A DNA stretch of 64,000 bases from Nannobrachium achirus (GCA_963921795.1 OY997651.1:48938018-49002017), one strand, 5' to 3'. Shown: positions 1-12,693, numbered from the stretch's first letter. Notes: generated by a model not told the origin, from the sequence alone. Numbers and translations: made by a program.

Positions 1-230
1 ATAAAAAACATTATTTCATTTAATACACTGAGATTAAAAACTAGACATTTCATAGACATTTTTTTTTGATACAAGGTGAAAACATTTCATGCACCAAGGT
101 GTATATAAATCGTATATTTCTTTTGAGTGGTAACAATGGTTCTAAAAGGTTCAAACATTTCATGTTTTGAGATAAAAACATTATTTCATTTAATACACTG
201 AGATTAAAAACTAGACATTTCATAGACATT
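1..230. repeat. 60-bp direct repeat
   Basis: Positions 1-60 recur almost unchanged at 171-230 (ACATTATTTCATTTAATACA onward). The copies are 170 bp apart and no coding signal is seen. Confidence 0.8.
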
Positions 231-1290
231 AAGGATAAAAAACTTAGTTCATAAATAGATTTAGGGCTAATAGAGGCGTTGTAATCAAATGGAGACGCAT
301 GGAGCGAGCGCGGAGAGAGAAAGAAGAGAGGGAGAGGGAGAGAGGGGGGGGAGTAGTAAAAATACATAGGCCTACGTTCTCCTCTGCATAAATAAATATA
401 GGCCTATAAGCTGTATGTTTATAAACGCTGTTTTACTTAGTTTAATAGCCTACCGGTGGGTTGAGGATTAACACTTTTTTTTTAACCAGAGGAGAGCTGG
501 AGAGCGCATAGGCTTTCACAGCGGAACCGCCGGAACGTCCAGCGTAGATCACTAATATTGCTCTTTCATGATTCATCATAGTAATAGTCAGACCAACGCA
601 TCTCACGTTATGTTGATAAAACCGCAGCAGCATTGAACAGGTGCGGTGTGTGCGTGTGCAGTCTGTGTGCCACACGCAGGCACGCATGCACAGCGAGAGA
701 GGAAAATCATTACACTCCCCCCGCGCACAATTAGAATAAAACAAATGTAATATTGGCTTGGAATCACTTCCAAGAAGTAAACATGGAAATAGCTTTAGAC
801 TTTTTTGGGCCTGTCAATTCTTTCCTCTCTCCTCCTTGTAATCTTTTCACTGCTTTCAATGTTTGTTCTTCAACATATAAATATGCATAAATACTACTGA
901 AGACTACGTCACTGTGTTCTCTATACTGTGTCATTTCATTTCATTTCACTAGGCGGCCTAGTGATTAATAGTAGGCCTAGTCTAGGCCTACTATTAATGT
1001 GCACCTTTATTTGTATATTGTTACAAACATTTCTCTTTTCTCTAGGCTATAGAGCAGTGGTTCTCATGTGGGTCGGGAATCTCAACTTTTAGCGCAGATA
1101 TAAATTAAAGAGGCAACGAGCATGCCTTTGATCTCCCAGCTGGTGGTAGATCAGAGGAAGTTGACGATGGCCCATTAATTAAGGAGTAGACTAGAGAGAG
1201 AAAGTGGTCTGAATCATTTGTATTCACCTGTGTCACTGTTACAACATCCTCCTCCTGCCATCTCAGTGGATGGACGCAGGGATGTGGACC

Positions 1291-1343
<53 letters not shown>

Positions 1344-1344
1344 G
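1291..1344. repeat. (GACA)n microsatellite
   Basis: About 13 uninterrupted ACAG/GACA units. Confidence 0.95.
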
Positions 1345-2372
1345 GGTTCATTGACCCAGGGTTATTGATGCAGTGGGAAGTGCTGTAGTCTTACACTCAA
1401 ACAAAAACGTATAGCCTAGTTAGTTATAGCCTACATTTATTGACGCCACGTGCCTCTAGAGGCAGTTTAGAAAGAACAGATCTCAGCAGATCTAACGGTG
1501 GGAAAACACAAATTACGTTTTCTAGTCTTAGTTAATATCTGCATTGTTACTTAATATTTTATTTTCTAGTTTCATTCAATTAGAAAATACAGCTCTGCAG
1601 TAGAGAAACTATAGCTTGAATGTTTCTCAAACAGTAGCCTTTTTTGTCACTACAGTGCTCATAAACTGAGCAAAAAAACAAAAAGAAAAACATTGAAACT
1701 TACTTTGTACTGTGCTTAAAAAAGGTAAAACTTTGTAACTTTGCTAGAAAAAAAGATTCTGCATCACTGCTGTTGTTATTACACTGGGGCAAAATGTGTC
1801 ACGAATAGCTCTGGATCTAGAAACAAAATAACAATACTTAAAGCATGAATGATTGTAATGACAGAGGAATAGATTCAGGTCTGTTGTTTTAAAAACCTTC
1901 GATAACTGGTAACAGTAAAATGGCTGTAGTGTAGGCTATGTTTTGATTCCTCCTCTACCCTGCCCCCTCTCTCTCTACCCCTCACCCCTACCCCTGCAGA
2001 TGAGTTAAGCCTGGCTACGCGAGGCTACTACCCCTGTAGCCTGATTTCAGAAACAGTCCACTCTGAGAGTGGGCGGGTCTATGGGCTGGATCCAGGCCAC
2101 TACTAGCCTGATAAATCAGTCCGCACATTACCACCCCTGTTGGTGGGTGGTCCCTAAACGAAGTGAAACGTAGTGTGTGAAGAGTCTGACACTTGCAGTC
2201 AGGCAAGGCCAGGCCACTACTGCCCATACACAGTAGTACAGGCCTGAGGCGTTATCTCAGAAAGACATGGGAAAAAGGTTACCGCAGACCATTTCTAAAG
2301 TATCAAAAATAGTGGATCCACAAGCTCTCAACGCGATGTTTCACTGCTTGTTCAGTGGCAAAAATACAACAG

Positions 2373-2376
<4 letters not shown>

Positions 2377-2424
<48 letters not shown>
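2377..2424. repeat. (GT)n microsatellite
   Basis: About 24 uninterrupted GT units. Confidence 0.95.
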
Positions 2425-2429
<5 letters not shown>

Positions 2430-2636
2430 GTGCTTGATGCCTGCGGGTAACAAACTACGCACTAACATAACAGTAAACACACACATTGTACGACCACCAA
2501 CTGCTTAATAAAGAAACAATGCACAACAGTAAGTCAGAATGTAAACACACCTCACTGCTTCTTGGAGACAGGAGCTCCAGTTAGTCATTACTTGGCTTCT
2601 TGGCGGTGCTGCGACGAACAAAACACTTCCGCTCCA

Positions 2637-2835
2637 GTGTTCTACGGAGTTCACGTATGGTATCGTGACGCCCCACAACCACAAGCCCTTAAAACTAAAC
2701 TCCAAACAGCCAAAAATAAACTAATTAGGGTCCTGCTTAACCTTCCCTATCAGACTCACCTCACCGCTACTCGCCAGTTAAGCGTGGGGTGGCTCAGAGT
2801 AGATGTCAGAGTACAGCAACTTGCAATGGGCCTGG
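2637..2835 (+). pseudogene. LINE fragment, copy 1, upstream part
   Basis: It encodes GVHVWYRDAPQ, KLIRVLLNLPYQTHLTAT and WLRVDVRVQQLAMGL, colinear with the second LINE copy at 8,735-8,920. It is truncated at the 5' end and then interrupted at 2,835 by a TIR element; the rest resumes at 4,688. It is a C-terminal segment of a non-LTR reverse transcriptase of the CR1/L2/Rex1 type. Confidence 0.85.
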
Positions 2836-3611
2836 GCGGGGTTGCACCAGCTGTTACTAAGTTATAACGTAGCCTAGTTGTAACGTAAATGGCTTCTAAG
2901 TCAAGACTTACGCATTACTAAAATGTCAGATGTTGCACCACACAAATTAGTTCTTACGTATCTCTAAGTAACAACTAAATATTTACACCACCCCTTGGGC
3001 AGCACTAAGTCTTTACTAAGTAACCTATCTCTATGGGAGTAGAGCAACTTCACTATAACGTGGCAGACAGCATTATATCGGCTATTTAATTAATTCAACA
3101 ATGAAACGACCCATCTGTTTAAAACATATATTAAGCCCTATATAAATTTCGGCCATTTGAAAATAGCCGATCCACAAGCTCACGATGTGTCTGCAGTCTG
3201 CTATTAATAGAGTATTTCTATATTGCAGGATTGATACTTTTTTAATTCATTTGAGTACTTTTCAACCACTGCATAGTGCATACAGCACAACAGCGAATTG
3301 AACGGTGCGCTCTCTTCCCCTGTGTCTCCAAATATGCGTTGCCCTGCGTTACTTCACAACGGTGAAAAATGTATGTGGCCATTATAATTTGCGATACAAT
3401 CCGTTTGCAGGGCAGTGCGCAGGGATGCACTCGCCCTGTGCACGCATATCAGTGACTTGTGTACATGCCAGTGGAGAGACAGAGCTCTCTGTTGACAAAA
3501 GACGATACAAGCTTTGCTTCCTTTCTAGAAACAGTTCGTTTTCATTGGATTCGGGAGCTATGACGTCATTTTATTCGACTATACATTACTTTAGGAACAG
3601 TCTACGCATTA

Positions 3612-3941
3612 GGGTCGATTCACACCGTTATAAGGAGCCTAACTAATTTCGGTTCGGCAGTGTCCAGACCCAAATATGGGTTTCCCCTCCCGGCTCGGGG
3701 GGGCGTCAACCGACTTTAGTCGGCTCCACGGTGCTGCCAAAATGTTGTGACCTCCCGACTTAATTTCGGTACTTAGCGGTGTCTTCTCATTCATTCAGCC
3801 CGGCTTCAAGTGCATATTCTCGGCTGTGAATCCAAGGAAACAGCGGTCGTTTGGGAGGGAGACACGCCGACTTCCAAATGATTGTGGACGCCGTGTATTG
3901 AGTGTTTCATAGCGAATACAGACAGCAGCTGGCGCGCGCGT

Positions 3942-4020
<79 letters not shown>

Positions 4021-4534
4021 CTTTGGTGGATGTCTCGCTACTCGCCGACCGTTTTAAAGAGAAAAGAAAAGCATAGACACAACTTTGCTAATGTTCCGTG
4101 TTGATAGGTTTTCCACGACGAGTTGTAACTGCGTGAGGATATGCATGCAGCAAATGAGGCGGCCGCGGCACGTCTATAATATGAGCTTGTAGATTAAATG
4201 TTTTCGAGCGTTTGTGAGAGTCAGTGAGAGAGAGAGACAAGAGACCTATGGAAGAGACCCCGTGCCGTGTCCCCGTCACTGGTGCTGCTGCCTGCTGGAG
4301 CTGCTACTCAACTCATTCAGCGTGCAGCGCGAGGGTCAGTCAGATATGCCCTGCAACGCTCATCTATCGGCCACAAACGTCGTCATGCCATGGACCTCCA
4401 ATATTTACAAGCGACTAAGGCATTAGCCGTTAAGAAAGTATGGATGAACTCCCCCCGAACCTAAATAATTTCGGGTCGGGGAGCCCTCCCGAACCGAAAT
4501 TAGTTAGGTTCCTTATTAGAGTGTGAAACGACCC
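3612..4534. mobile_element. Harbinger-like MITE nested in the TIR element
   Basis: Long inverted repeats begin GGGTCGATTCACAC and, at the far end read in reverse, GGGTCGTTTCACACT. Both continue into CCTAACTAATTTCGGTTCGG. A 3-bp TTA flanks each side (3609-3611, 4535-4537), the target duplication of PIF-Harbinger elements. The interior holds a (CA)n tract. Confidence 0.82.
3942..4019. repeat. (CA)n microsatellite
   Basis: About 38 uninterrupted CA units inside the Harbinger-like MITE. Confidence 0.95.
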
Positions 4535-4682
4535 TTACTAGTTACGTTATGCCTTAAGCAGTCGTGGTGCAACACCTGTTAGTAACTCACTTAGTTACAA
4601 ACTAACTAGTAGTTACTAAGCCCAGTAAGGACTTTACTCCCTAACTTAGGGCAGAACTTACGCTCTGGTGGTGCAACTGGCC

Positions 4683-5275
4683 CCTGGTGTACAAGAAACA
4701 CTACACCACTATGATACCCAAGTACCTGTCAAAATACTTTATAAACATTAAAGATGTCCATAATTACAACACCAGAGGCAGCGCTACAGATCACTTCCAA
4801 CCCAGAGTCAAAAACAACAAAGGGTCAAACTCGTTTTTCTGCTATACCACCAAAATGTGGAAAGCCTTACCGAAGGCCATAAAGGAGTGTGGATCACTAG
4901 CATCCTTTAAAATTGCCCTGAAAAACCACTTACAGGCAGCAGCCGTTCGCAACTGGTAAAAAAAACTAACCTAGCCCAACCCTATACCCTCCCCTGCCCC
5001 TTCTTTGTATATACTTACTGTTTGTTTAGACTTACCGTTTTCTTTTTTTGTTCTCTCATTTTTTTTCTTTACATATCTACTGCATAGTACTGTGTTCTAT
5101 TCGTCTGTCATTCAATGTTATATGAGATACTTTAATGGTTTCCTGTGGAAATAAGCTTAGTCTTTTCATGGATCTCCTTTTAGTAGACCTTGTACCAGTG
5201 AACTGTACCGTCATGAAACTGTACCTTTTCCTATGCAAACTTCTAATAAAGTCTTCAATCAATCAATCAATCAAA
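4683..5275 (+). pseudogene. LINE fragment, copy 1, downstream part and 3' tail
   Basis: It continues with HYTTMIPKYLSKYFINIKDV, HNYNTRGSATDHFQP and MWKALPKAIKECGSL and ends AAAVRNW stop at about 4,959. A 3' UTR of about 300 bp ends in AATAAAGTCTTC and a short (AATC)n tail, the same as copy 2. The tandem tail instead of poly(A) fits the CR1/L2/Rex1 group. Confidence 0.88.
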
Positions 5276-5517
5276 GTGTGTAACCACTAATGGGTCCGCC
5301 TTGCAAGTTGCAACACACACTGGCCCTTTGCAAACGCTTCCGACTGAAAACACGAGGGGCGCCATTGGCCTACTATTCCAACACTGGATTTTAAATCATA
5401 TTAAACTCACGTAATGTACTTGTAAGTTGTTTTAGGGTAGTATGTAGTTGTTTAAACTTCATATGACAGAGCCCACTTGAGCCCATGGTGTAAAGTAACT
5501 TAAAGTAGATTATTTAA

Positions 5518-5902
5518 AGGAGCTATAGTCAACTTTTTCTTGAAAAACGGATGCTAAAATAAAAATAGTGTTTCGAAAATATTTTATAAAAAAACAAGCT
5601 TCATAATATGTATTTCTATTCAAAAATGACCACAAAAAGCGTAAAATAATGATAAAATTATTATTTTGGCCATTGTCAGGCTGACACTTTGTTTACATCC
5701 AATCATTCCATATAAAAGAATAGACTAGGATGTAAACAAAGTGTCAGCCCGACAAAGGCAAAAATGATTATCATTATTTTACGCCTGTTGTGGATTTGTG
5801 AACAGAAACACATATTATGAAGCATTTCTTTTATCAAATATTTTCGAAACATCATTTTTATTTTAGCATCCATTTTTCAAGAAAAAGTTGACTATAGCTC
5901 CT
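5518..5902. mobile_element. TTAA-flanked palindromic MITE (A)
   Basis: TTAA lies on both sides (5514-5517, 5903-5906). The arms start AGGAGCTATAGTCAACTTTT and pair along nearly the whole 385 bp, including a distal segment with GTGTCAGCC. It is a full-length foldback of the piggyBac/Kolobok target type, with no coding capacity. Confidence 0.88.
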
Positions 5903-5906
5903 TTAA

Positions 5907-6580
5907 CTCATCTGGTGCCGATCCCGAACTAGTTCGGCTTTATTTCAATCCAATACAATCTTTTTTTTATTAATTCACTTACCCCGAGCTGCTTGTAGAG
6001 TCGTGGGTGGTCCTGGCTCGCTAGCCGCTAGCCAGCTAGCCGTTCTACTCTGTCCGACGATATATTCCATTAAAAATGGTTTAAAATACATTTTTGAGCT
6101 CCCCAATGTTCACCCGATGTTCGGCGCCGCTTCCGATGAGTACACGAGTGTGCCGATCCCGAAGTAGTTCGGCTTTATTTAATTAAATGAATAAAATGAT
6201 AAGAGGCCTTCTGAAGCCTGGCCTGATTTTTGTAGCTACTAGCCGAAAGCTAACAACGTCCCGGCCGTAATTTGCGAACGCAATCGCCAATCTCCGCCTA
6301 ATCCAATGAAAGACCGCATCTTTAAAGGCTTATATCTCTTTTTTGTGTTTTAGGAAAGCGGCGCGAGGTTTATTTACGGCGAAATCGCCCAAAAATGATC
6401 TTTTAGATGACAAAATGGGAATAGCCATTCTGTTAGCATCTTCATCCGGGACATTTCCATGCCGTGCATGAACGTGAGCACGTGAGGTCCTGGAAGCTGA
6501 AGTCCTGGAAGCTAAAGCGCTCGCCTATGAGAGATGCGCTGGCATTCTTTGGCCCCTAGAGGGCGCTGGCACTCAAAGAG
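5907..6580. mobile_element. TTAA element, family E, copy 1
   Basis: Flanking TTAA sites are at 5903-5906 and 6581-6584. Ends are CTCATCTGGTGCCGATCCCG and, reversed, CTCTTTGAGTGCCAGCG. The interior has GAACTAGTTCGG, GAGCTGCTTGTAGAGTCGTG and ATTCCATTAAAAATGG, shared with copies at 11.3-13.2 kb and from 63.6 kb. Length is 674 bp; no ORF. Confidence 0.85.
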
Positions 6581-6584
6581 TTAA

Positions 6585-7803
6585 GTACTGTACTAGGAGT
6601 AGTACCCCCAAATGACTTTTTTCTATTGATTACTCATGCCATGGAGACTTGAGTTCAATTTATTTATTTTTATTTTTTGTATTTGTTGCACTCCTAAGAC
6701 AAAATTTACCCCCATTGATTCCGGATGGGGACCCGAATGCATTTGGGTCCCCATCCGGAATCAATAGGGGTAGGGGAGAGTGGGATAAACTGAGACACTT
6801 TTTACATTTGCTCCCCTCTAGGCGAACTAAAATATATAAAAATGTACACATTTCCCAGTAATTTGGGTTGTTTCCTAACAATGGAAGTTATCAGAATGTA
6901 TTCAAGACAAAAGGCAATGAAAAAAAAAGTGGTCTTGTGTCTCAGTTTATCCCAGCACCGGGGTAAACTGAGACAGACCAGAGAAATCAACGGGGTAAAG
7001 AGATCCACTCACTTTTTTCACTTTAAAACTACCATAAAAACACAAAAACCCGGTTAACCAGGTTAAATATGCACAATACAAAAATGTACATAGCAGACAT
7101 TCTTTTAATATGGTTTGTCCTGTCATTTCCACCCATCTGTCAAATAACGTGACACATGGGCAGAAAGAAAAACTAAAAACCCTATGAAAAATGTCTAGAA
7201 GGGTTTACCAAACTTTCCTCTGTTGATCCTAATGCATTTCTGCAAAGATATTGTTGTATTGTGCATAACTAATGAGATAATTAGCATATTTAGTCAAATT
7301 TAATCAAATATGCGAATTATCTCATTTATTATGCACAATACAAAATGTATATATCAGAAATGGATTCTACAGGGAAAAATACATAAGAATCAACTGAGAA
7401 AAGTTTGGTACACCCTTTAATCAGGTTTTTACAGCTTTCTTCCGGTCTATCATGGGGATAATGTGAGATAGTGTCTCACTTTACCCCGAAGCAATTGTCT
7501 CACTTTACCCCACAGCCACATTTTGAGAAAAGGGATATCTTTTATCAATTCAGGGTAATCTTCAGATAGCATTTTTGTGGGAAATTCAAGGGGCTTGAAT
7601 ATATAATGGTCAGATGACCACAAATGTGTTCCATTGCCAAGATACAGGGGGTGTCTCAGTTCCCCCGCTTTCCCCTACATTTATTGTTATCAAATTACTG
7701 TCTTAGGAATGTGACAAAAAACTAAAAAATATTATTGAACTCAAGTCTCCATGGCATGAGTAATCAATAGGAAATAAAAGTCATTTTGGGGTGAACTACT
7801 CCT
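6585..7803. mobile_element. TTAA element with long TIRs (C), containing a second TIR element
   Basis: TTAA lies at 6581-6584 and 7804-7807. The arms share GGAGTAGT, TTGATTACTCATGCCATGGA and CTTGAGTTCAAT in inverse orientation over about 110 bp. Inside, about 6,768-7,677, is another inverted-repeat element with ends GGGGAGAGTGGGATAAACTG and, reversed, GGGGAAAGCGGGGGAACTG. No protein is encoded. Confidence 0.78.
6714..6765. repeat. perfect 21-bp hairpin
   Basis: Arms 6714-6734 and 6745-6765 are exact reverse complements (ATTGATTCCGGATGGGGACC onward), with a 10-nt loop GAATGCATTT. It lies at the left edge of the inner TIR element. Confidence 0.9.
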
Positions 7804-8014
7804 TTAAGAACAATCTTGAGGTATTTTTACTTTTTCCAATCTACAATATTCTTCTCCACTACATCTCGGATCCAAATAGTAGTCTATACTTTTACTCCAC
7901 AACAATCATTTGAAATCTTTAATTAGGATACTTGTTACTTTGCCGATATGAATGATTAGTCGATATTATAAAACATACATGAATACATGGATTCAGAAAA
8001 TCTCATTCCACTGA

Positions 8015-9525
8015 CACATGCCTTCTCTATTTGACTGACCAAATCAAACGCGAAGCGGATGACGGCAAATATATCGGCATGGTCATGATGGACCTCCAGA
8101 AGGCATTTGACACCGTAAATCACTCTATTCTGATTGAGAAACTAAAAGCCATTGGTCTTGACAGCGCAGCAGTGAGTTGGATGCAATCTTACCTGGTGGG
8201 GAGGGAACAGGTGGTGGAGATTAACGGTACCCTGCCCCCCCCCCCCCCCCCCCCTCCCAGTAAGCTGTGGTGTTCCTCAAGGTAGCATACTGGGACCTCT
8301 GCTGTTCCTAATATACGTGAACGACATGGCATCTGCTTGCGACTGCAACCTGTTCGCGGATGACTCGGCTCTCCTAGTCTCGGGCAAGGACCACTTGCAG
8401 GTTGAAAAGACACTTAACTCTGAACTAAGTAAGATCTGCACATGGCTTAACTACAACAAATTATCAATTCACCTGGGAAAAACTGAGTCCATCCTCTTTG
8501 GATCAAATCACAACCTTAAAAAAGTCGATAACTTCACAATCAAAGTGGGTGACAAGGTCATAACACGAAAAAACGAAATCTCTTACTTAGGATGTATCCT
8601 TGAAGCTAATCTTTCCAGCGAAAAGATGACTTCTAAAGTAATTAATAAAATCAACCAACAAACTTGTTTCCTACAGAGGATCGCACCAATGGTCTGAAGA
8701 CCATAGCTGGTGCAATAATCCAGCCCCTCTTTGACTACGGAGTCCACGTATGGTATCGTGACGCCCCACAAGCCCTAAAAACTAAACTCCAAACAGCCCA
8801 AAATAAACTAATTAGGGTCCTGCTTAACCTTCCCTATCAGACTCACCTCACCGCTACACACCAGTTAAGAGTGGGGTGGCTCAGAGTTGATGACAGAGTA
8901 CAGCAGCTTGGAATGGGCCTGGTGTACAAGATACACTACACCACTATGATACCCAAGTACCTGTCAAAATACTTTATAAACGTTAAGGATGTCCATAATT
9001 ACAACACCAGAGGCAGCGCAACAGATCACTTTCAACCCAGTGTCAAAACCAACAAAGGGTCAAACTCGTTCTTCTGCTATACCACCAAAATGTGGAAAGC
9101 CTTACCGAAGGCCATAAAGGAGTGTGGATCCCTATAGCATCCTTTAAAATTGCCCTGAAAAACCACTTACAGGCAGCAGCCGTTAGCAACTGGTAAAAAG
9201 ACAAACCTAGCCCAGCCCTACCCCCCCCCCCCCCCCCCACCCCTTCTTTGTATATACTTACTGTTTGTTCAGACTTACTGTTTTCTTTTTTTTTATCTTT
9301 CATTTTATTTTTATTAATACAAATCTACTGCATAGTACTGTGTTCTATTCGTCTGTCATTCAATGTTATATGAGATACTCCTGTGGAAATAAGCTTAGTC
9401 TTTTCATGGATCTCCTTTTAGTAGACCGTGTACCAGTGAACTGTACCGTCATGAAACTATACCTTTTCCTATGCAAACGTCTAATAAGTCTTCAATCAAT
9501 CAATCAAACAAACAAACAAACACAT
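8015..9525 (+). pseudogene. LINE copy 2 (5'-truncated, frameshifted reverse transcriptase)
   Basis: It encodes RT motifs: VMMDLQKAFDTVNHSILIEK, then GVPQGSILGPLLFLIYVNDM and the catalytic LFADDSALL, then GVHVWYRDAPQ through HNYNTRGSATDHF. A poly-C expansion at 8,232-8,252 breaks the frame between the first two motifs, a shift near 8,690 breaks it again, and a one-base difference near 9,133 breaks the last segment. The 3' UTR carries a poly-C run (about 9,222-9,238) and ends in (AATC)n(AAAC)n. It belongs to the CR1/L2/Rex1-like group, is 5'-truncated and dead. Confidence 0.9.
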
Positions 9526-11267
9526 CTTTTAGCCCTATTTTATACCTAGGGCCTTTGAAAATAGACAAACTACAAGCTCTCAACACGCCATATCAGGCGC
9601 CTTGTGAGCTTGTCGATCTGCTATTTTCAAATTAACATTTTAACTTTCGGTAGGCCTACCTTGAGTATATTTTTGTCAATAGCCTACTTTCGAACTTTAC
9701 TAACAGTACTGCACAAAACTGTGAAAAGTGTTGTTTTTTTATTTTTTTATTGTTCCTGTAGGCTATAATAAAGTCAATGAGACCCCAACACAATGAGATC
9801 CCACACAGCTGCCCAAGGGAGTTCGGTTGGAACAAATTCAGAGGTGATAGTAGACACCTTTATGAACACATTTTGGGGAAAAAGCTATTGGTAAGCACTA
9901 GGAATAAATGCAGACACAAAGACAAAATAAATATGGCTATGGTGGAATGGACAGACTGGAAAGAGACACACAGATGACAGTTTTGTGAAGTGGACAGTGC
10001 ACAGTTGTGGGTGTGTCACTGTGACACAAAATATCAGATGTGTGCAGAATGACAACGACTGAACCTATTGCTGGAGAAATAGGGTGGTTTAACCAAAGTG
10101 CTTATATTACAGCATGGACACAGATATGTACACACAACACACATAGAAGTGGCAGAGAAATATTGGATCAAAGTTGCACACAACTGGAAAAGAATTGGAC
10201 GGAGATATTGTTCTCTAAGGACCCTTGTTATCTGCAGGGTCCCTGTAAAAAGCTATCTTGTGTTTACAGTAAATCCAAGACCTTGTATCTTAACTCCTGT
10301 AGGCCTACTGTCTATTTAGTGGCCTACCGCATCATGCAGTGCAATAAACAGAACATCATATTTTTTATACTTATCTTCACACTAGAAAGACAGCTTTTAA
10401 TTAAATTAATGTAACGTAATTAAATGAATTTAACCCAACATATAGGCCTACAGTACAGTATCCTTCTAGTTCTCATTCTCAGTAGGACTAACCAGAAACT
10501 GCTTTGTCTGTTTCCCCCTACATGCTAGGTTTAGAACTTTACATCATACTATGGTTTAGATACTTTAGCCAACAAGGATGGAATATGAAAAATCAATTTG
10601 CTTGAAATTTGGATCAAATCTGAAAGAGTAATATAAACAAAAAAGAATTCAACATAAGTAACTATAAAAGGTTTTTCCTTGGCCCTTGCAAAGTTTTAAA
10701 CTGATCGGTGGATAGGTAAAAACACGAATCGGCATTATTCTAGTCCGTGTAACATTTCACGGAGATCACATGCAGTGTTCACGATTTGAAGCATTTTATT
10801 TTCAAAACTTTGGAAGCCAATCAGAATATATATGAAGAATCTGTAAGCCTACGTTTTGTTTAATGACTATTAGAGTCACCGATAGAAGAATTGAGGAGTC
10901 TCACACACTGCATCACTTACAACACTTTTATTGATAGACTTCAGTGGCCAGGTTACAGTTCTCAACAAAGGAAAATCAAGTATGCACATCGGTTTAAAAC
11001 GTTTTGCTGTTTTCATGGCCCTCTCAATTCATGACGATCATCAGACTGACGGAAACATTGAGGAAACAGCAAGATTTAAAATGAACAAAACAAGTTACTT
11101 TAAAAGAAAAAAAATCAGATCAGTGGTAAAATATACATTTGAAAATGATTATGCCCATTTCATGGTTGTGCATTGGGTCATTTAAGAGATATTTTGCATA
11201 GAGTTGGTAACAAGGATGAGAGTTGGTAACAAAAATCTAAATTGGACATGTTTTATCATTTTTTTCA
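9526..11267. other. intergenic, no gene recognised
   Basis: One hairpin-family copy (9,557-9,629) and otherwise unique-looking AT-rich sequence. The open frames at 9,777-9,977 and 10,040-10,414 show no domain, signal or splice context. A segment near 10,570-10,600 matches one near 19,690, so part of it is dispersed repeat. Confidence 0.4.
9557..9629. repeat. dispersed hairpin family, copy
   Basis: It begins GAAAATAGACAAACTACAAG and ends GAGCTTGTCGATCTGCTATT. The arms are mismatched at several places; the loop is variable and GC-containing. Confidence 0.8.
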
Positions 11268-12174
11268 TTAACCCTTCCAGTGCCAGCCCCTAGAGGGCGC
11301 CATAGAATGCCAGGGTATCTCTCATAGGCGAGCGTATTAGCATCCGGGGACTCACGTTGCAGTGACGCGCGTGCTCACGTTCGTGCACGTCATGAAAAGG
11401 TCCCGGATGAAAATGGCTACAGAATAGCTATTAGCATTTTCTCATTTAGAAGATCATTTTTCGGCAATTTCGCCGTAAATAAACCTTGTGCCGCCTCCCT
11501 AAAAACACAATCCAGAGATATGGGCCTTCAAAGATGTGGAGTTGCATTGGATTCGGCGGCGATTCGCGAAGCCGTTACTCGTTTACGGCCGGCCAGGGGG
11601 CGGCCGGATCTCGGTCACTGGATGAAAAATGTAGGCTCAGGCTTCAGAAGTAGGGTTGTGCGGTTTCCATTTTTTCTTAACCTCGGTTTAGGCCCCCCCC
11701 AAAACCCCGGTACACGGTTTTACACGGTTTTACAATCTTATAGATTTTAACGTGATAAAAATAAAAAAATAAAAAAAAAATCAAAGTGCTTTATTTATAA
11801 AGCAGATACAAAAGTTACCCACAAAAATGCAGTAAATACTATTGGGCTATACTAAAATAAATTGTAAATAGCCCAAGTCAATTTAATTTGTCATAGGTTA
11901 AAAAAGTCCTTACGTTGTCACTACACTGTATGTAAAAAAAAAAGCAGCTGGGTTGGGCTGCGATATCTGAATTTCCCCCGTGGGATAATATAGGTAACTA
12001 TTATTTTATTAGATTATTGTTGTTTTGTTTACAGTTGAGTGAGACAACAATGTTGCACATTAAGTTAATCATTTGGGGACCACCCAAAATCATTTTGGGA
12101 CCTCTCTGGGGTCTCGACCCACAGATTGACAAACGCGGAGGCATTTTCCTGGCTGCAGTGTGTACTGGGTCAGA

Positions 12175-12363
12175 GGTGTCAATTGGGTATGGCAAGCTAT
12201 GGCAGCTGCCATACCCTTGGCTACACTGGGAAATAATAAAATGTACTGTAATCGTGCCCGTTGCTAAGGTATGGCAACCTGACTGGTGTCTTGCACACGC
12301 GCGAGGGCGCGCATGCAAGACACCAGTCATGTTGCCATATCTTAGCTTTTTCTGAATTGACGC
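12175..12363. mobile_element. foldback MITE with strong inner hairpin
   Basis: Ends GGTGTCAATT and, reversed, GGCGTCAATT. The interior has GACTGGTGTCTTGCA facing its complement across an alternating GCGC loop (about 12,278-12,330). Confidence 0.65.
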
Positions 12364-12627
12364 CGCTGTACTGGGTGCTGTGTCAAGCGGCAAGCGCACA
12401 GCACACACTGCATAGTAAACACTGATGGAGTAGAAGACTTCTTAAAAGTTTTTAGATTGATATAAGACAATTTGCTTGCATACAGCCGCGTGCCGTTCTG
12501 CATACATAATTGTTACTTTTAGCCTACGTTTGTTGTTGTTTTTCCTCCTGAAGGAACGTGGCTAAATCGTTAGCATGCTAGCGCTTTAGCCCCGTTCCTT
12601 TAGCCTTGGAGGAGACGAGAGGCATAC

Positions 12628-12693
12628 AAAAATAGCTGATCTACAAGCTTGTGGCTCGTCGACCGTGCAACGTGTTGTGAGCTTGTAGATCCA
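12628..12693. repeat. dispersed hairpin family, copy
   Basis: It begins AAAAATAGCTGATCTACAAG and closes with GAGCTTGTAGATCCA. The right arm has lost the terminal AT-rich part. Confidence 0.75.

Larger units (their letters stand above)
231..2636. other. intergenic, no gene recognised
   Basis: AT-rich sequence with a purine-rich tract (about 298-355), a tetranucleotide array, a TG array and one half-copy of the dispersed hairpin near 2,308. Short open frames here have no recognisable domain and no splice context. Confidence 0.5.
2836..4682. mobile_element. TIR DNA element inserted in LINE copy 1
   Basis: It interrupts the LINE between GGGCCTGG and TGTACAAG. CCTGG occurs on both sides (2831-2835 and 4683-4687) and may be the target duplication. 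The ends are imperfect inverted repeats sharing GTTGCACCA. The subterminal regions are rich in TTACTAAG/CTTAGTAA motifs in both orientations. No transposase ORF is seen, so it is non-autonomous. It contains a further MITE at 3,612-4,534. Confidence 0.75.
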
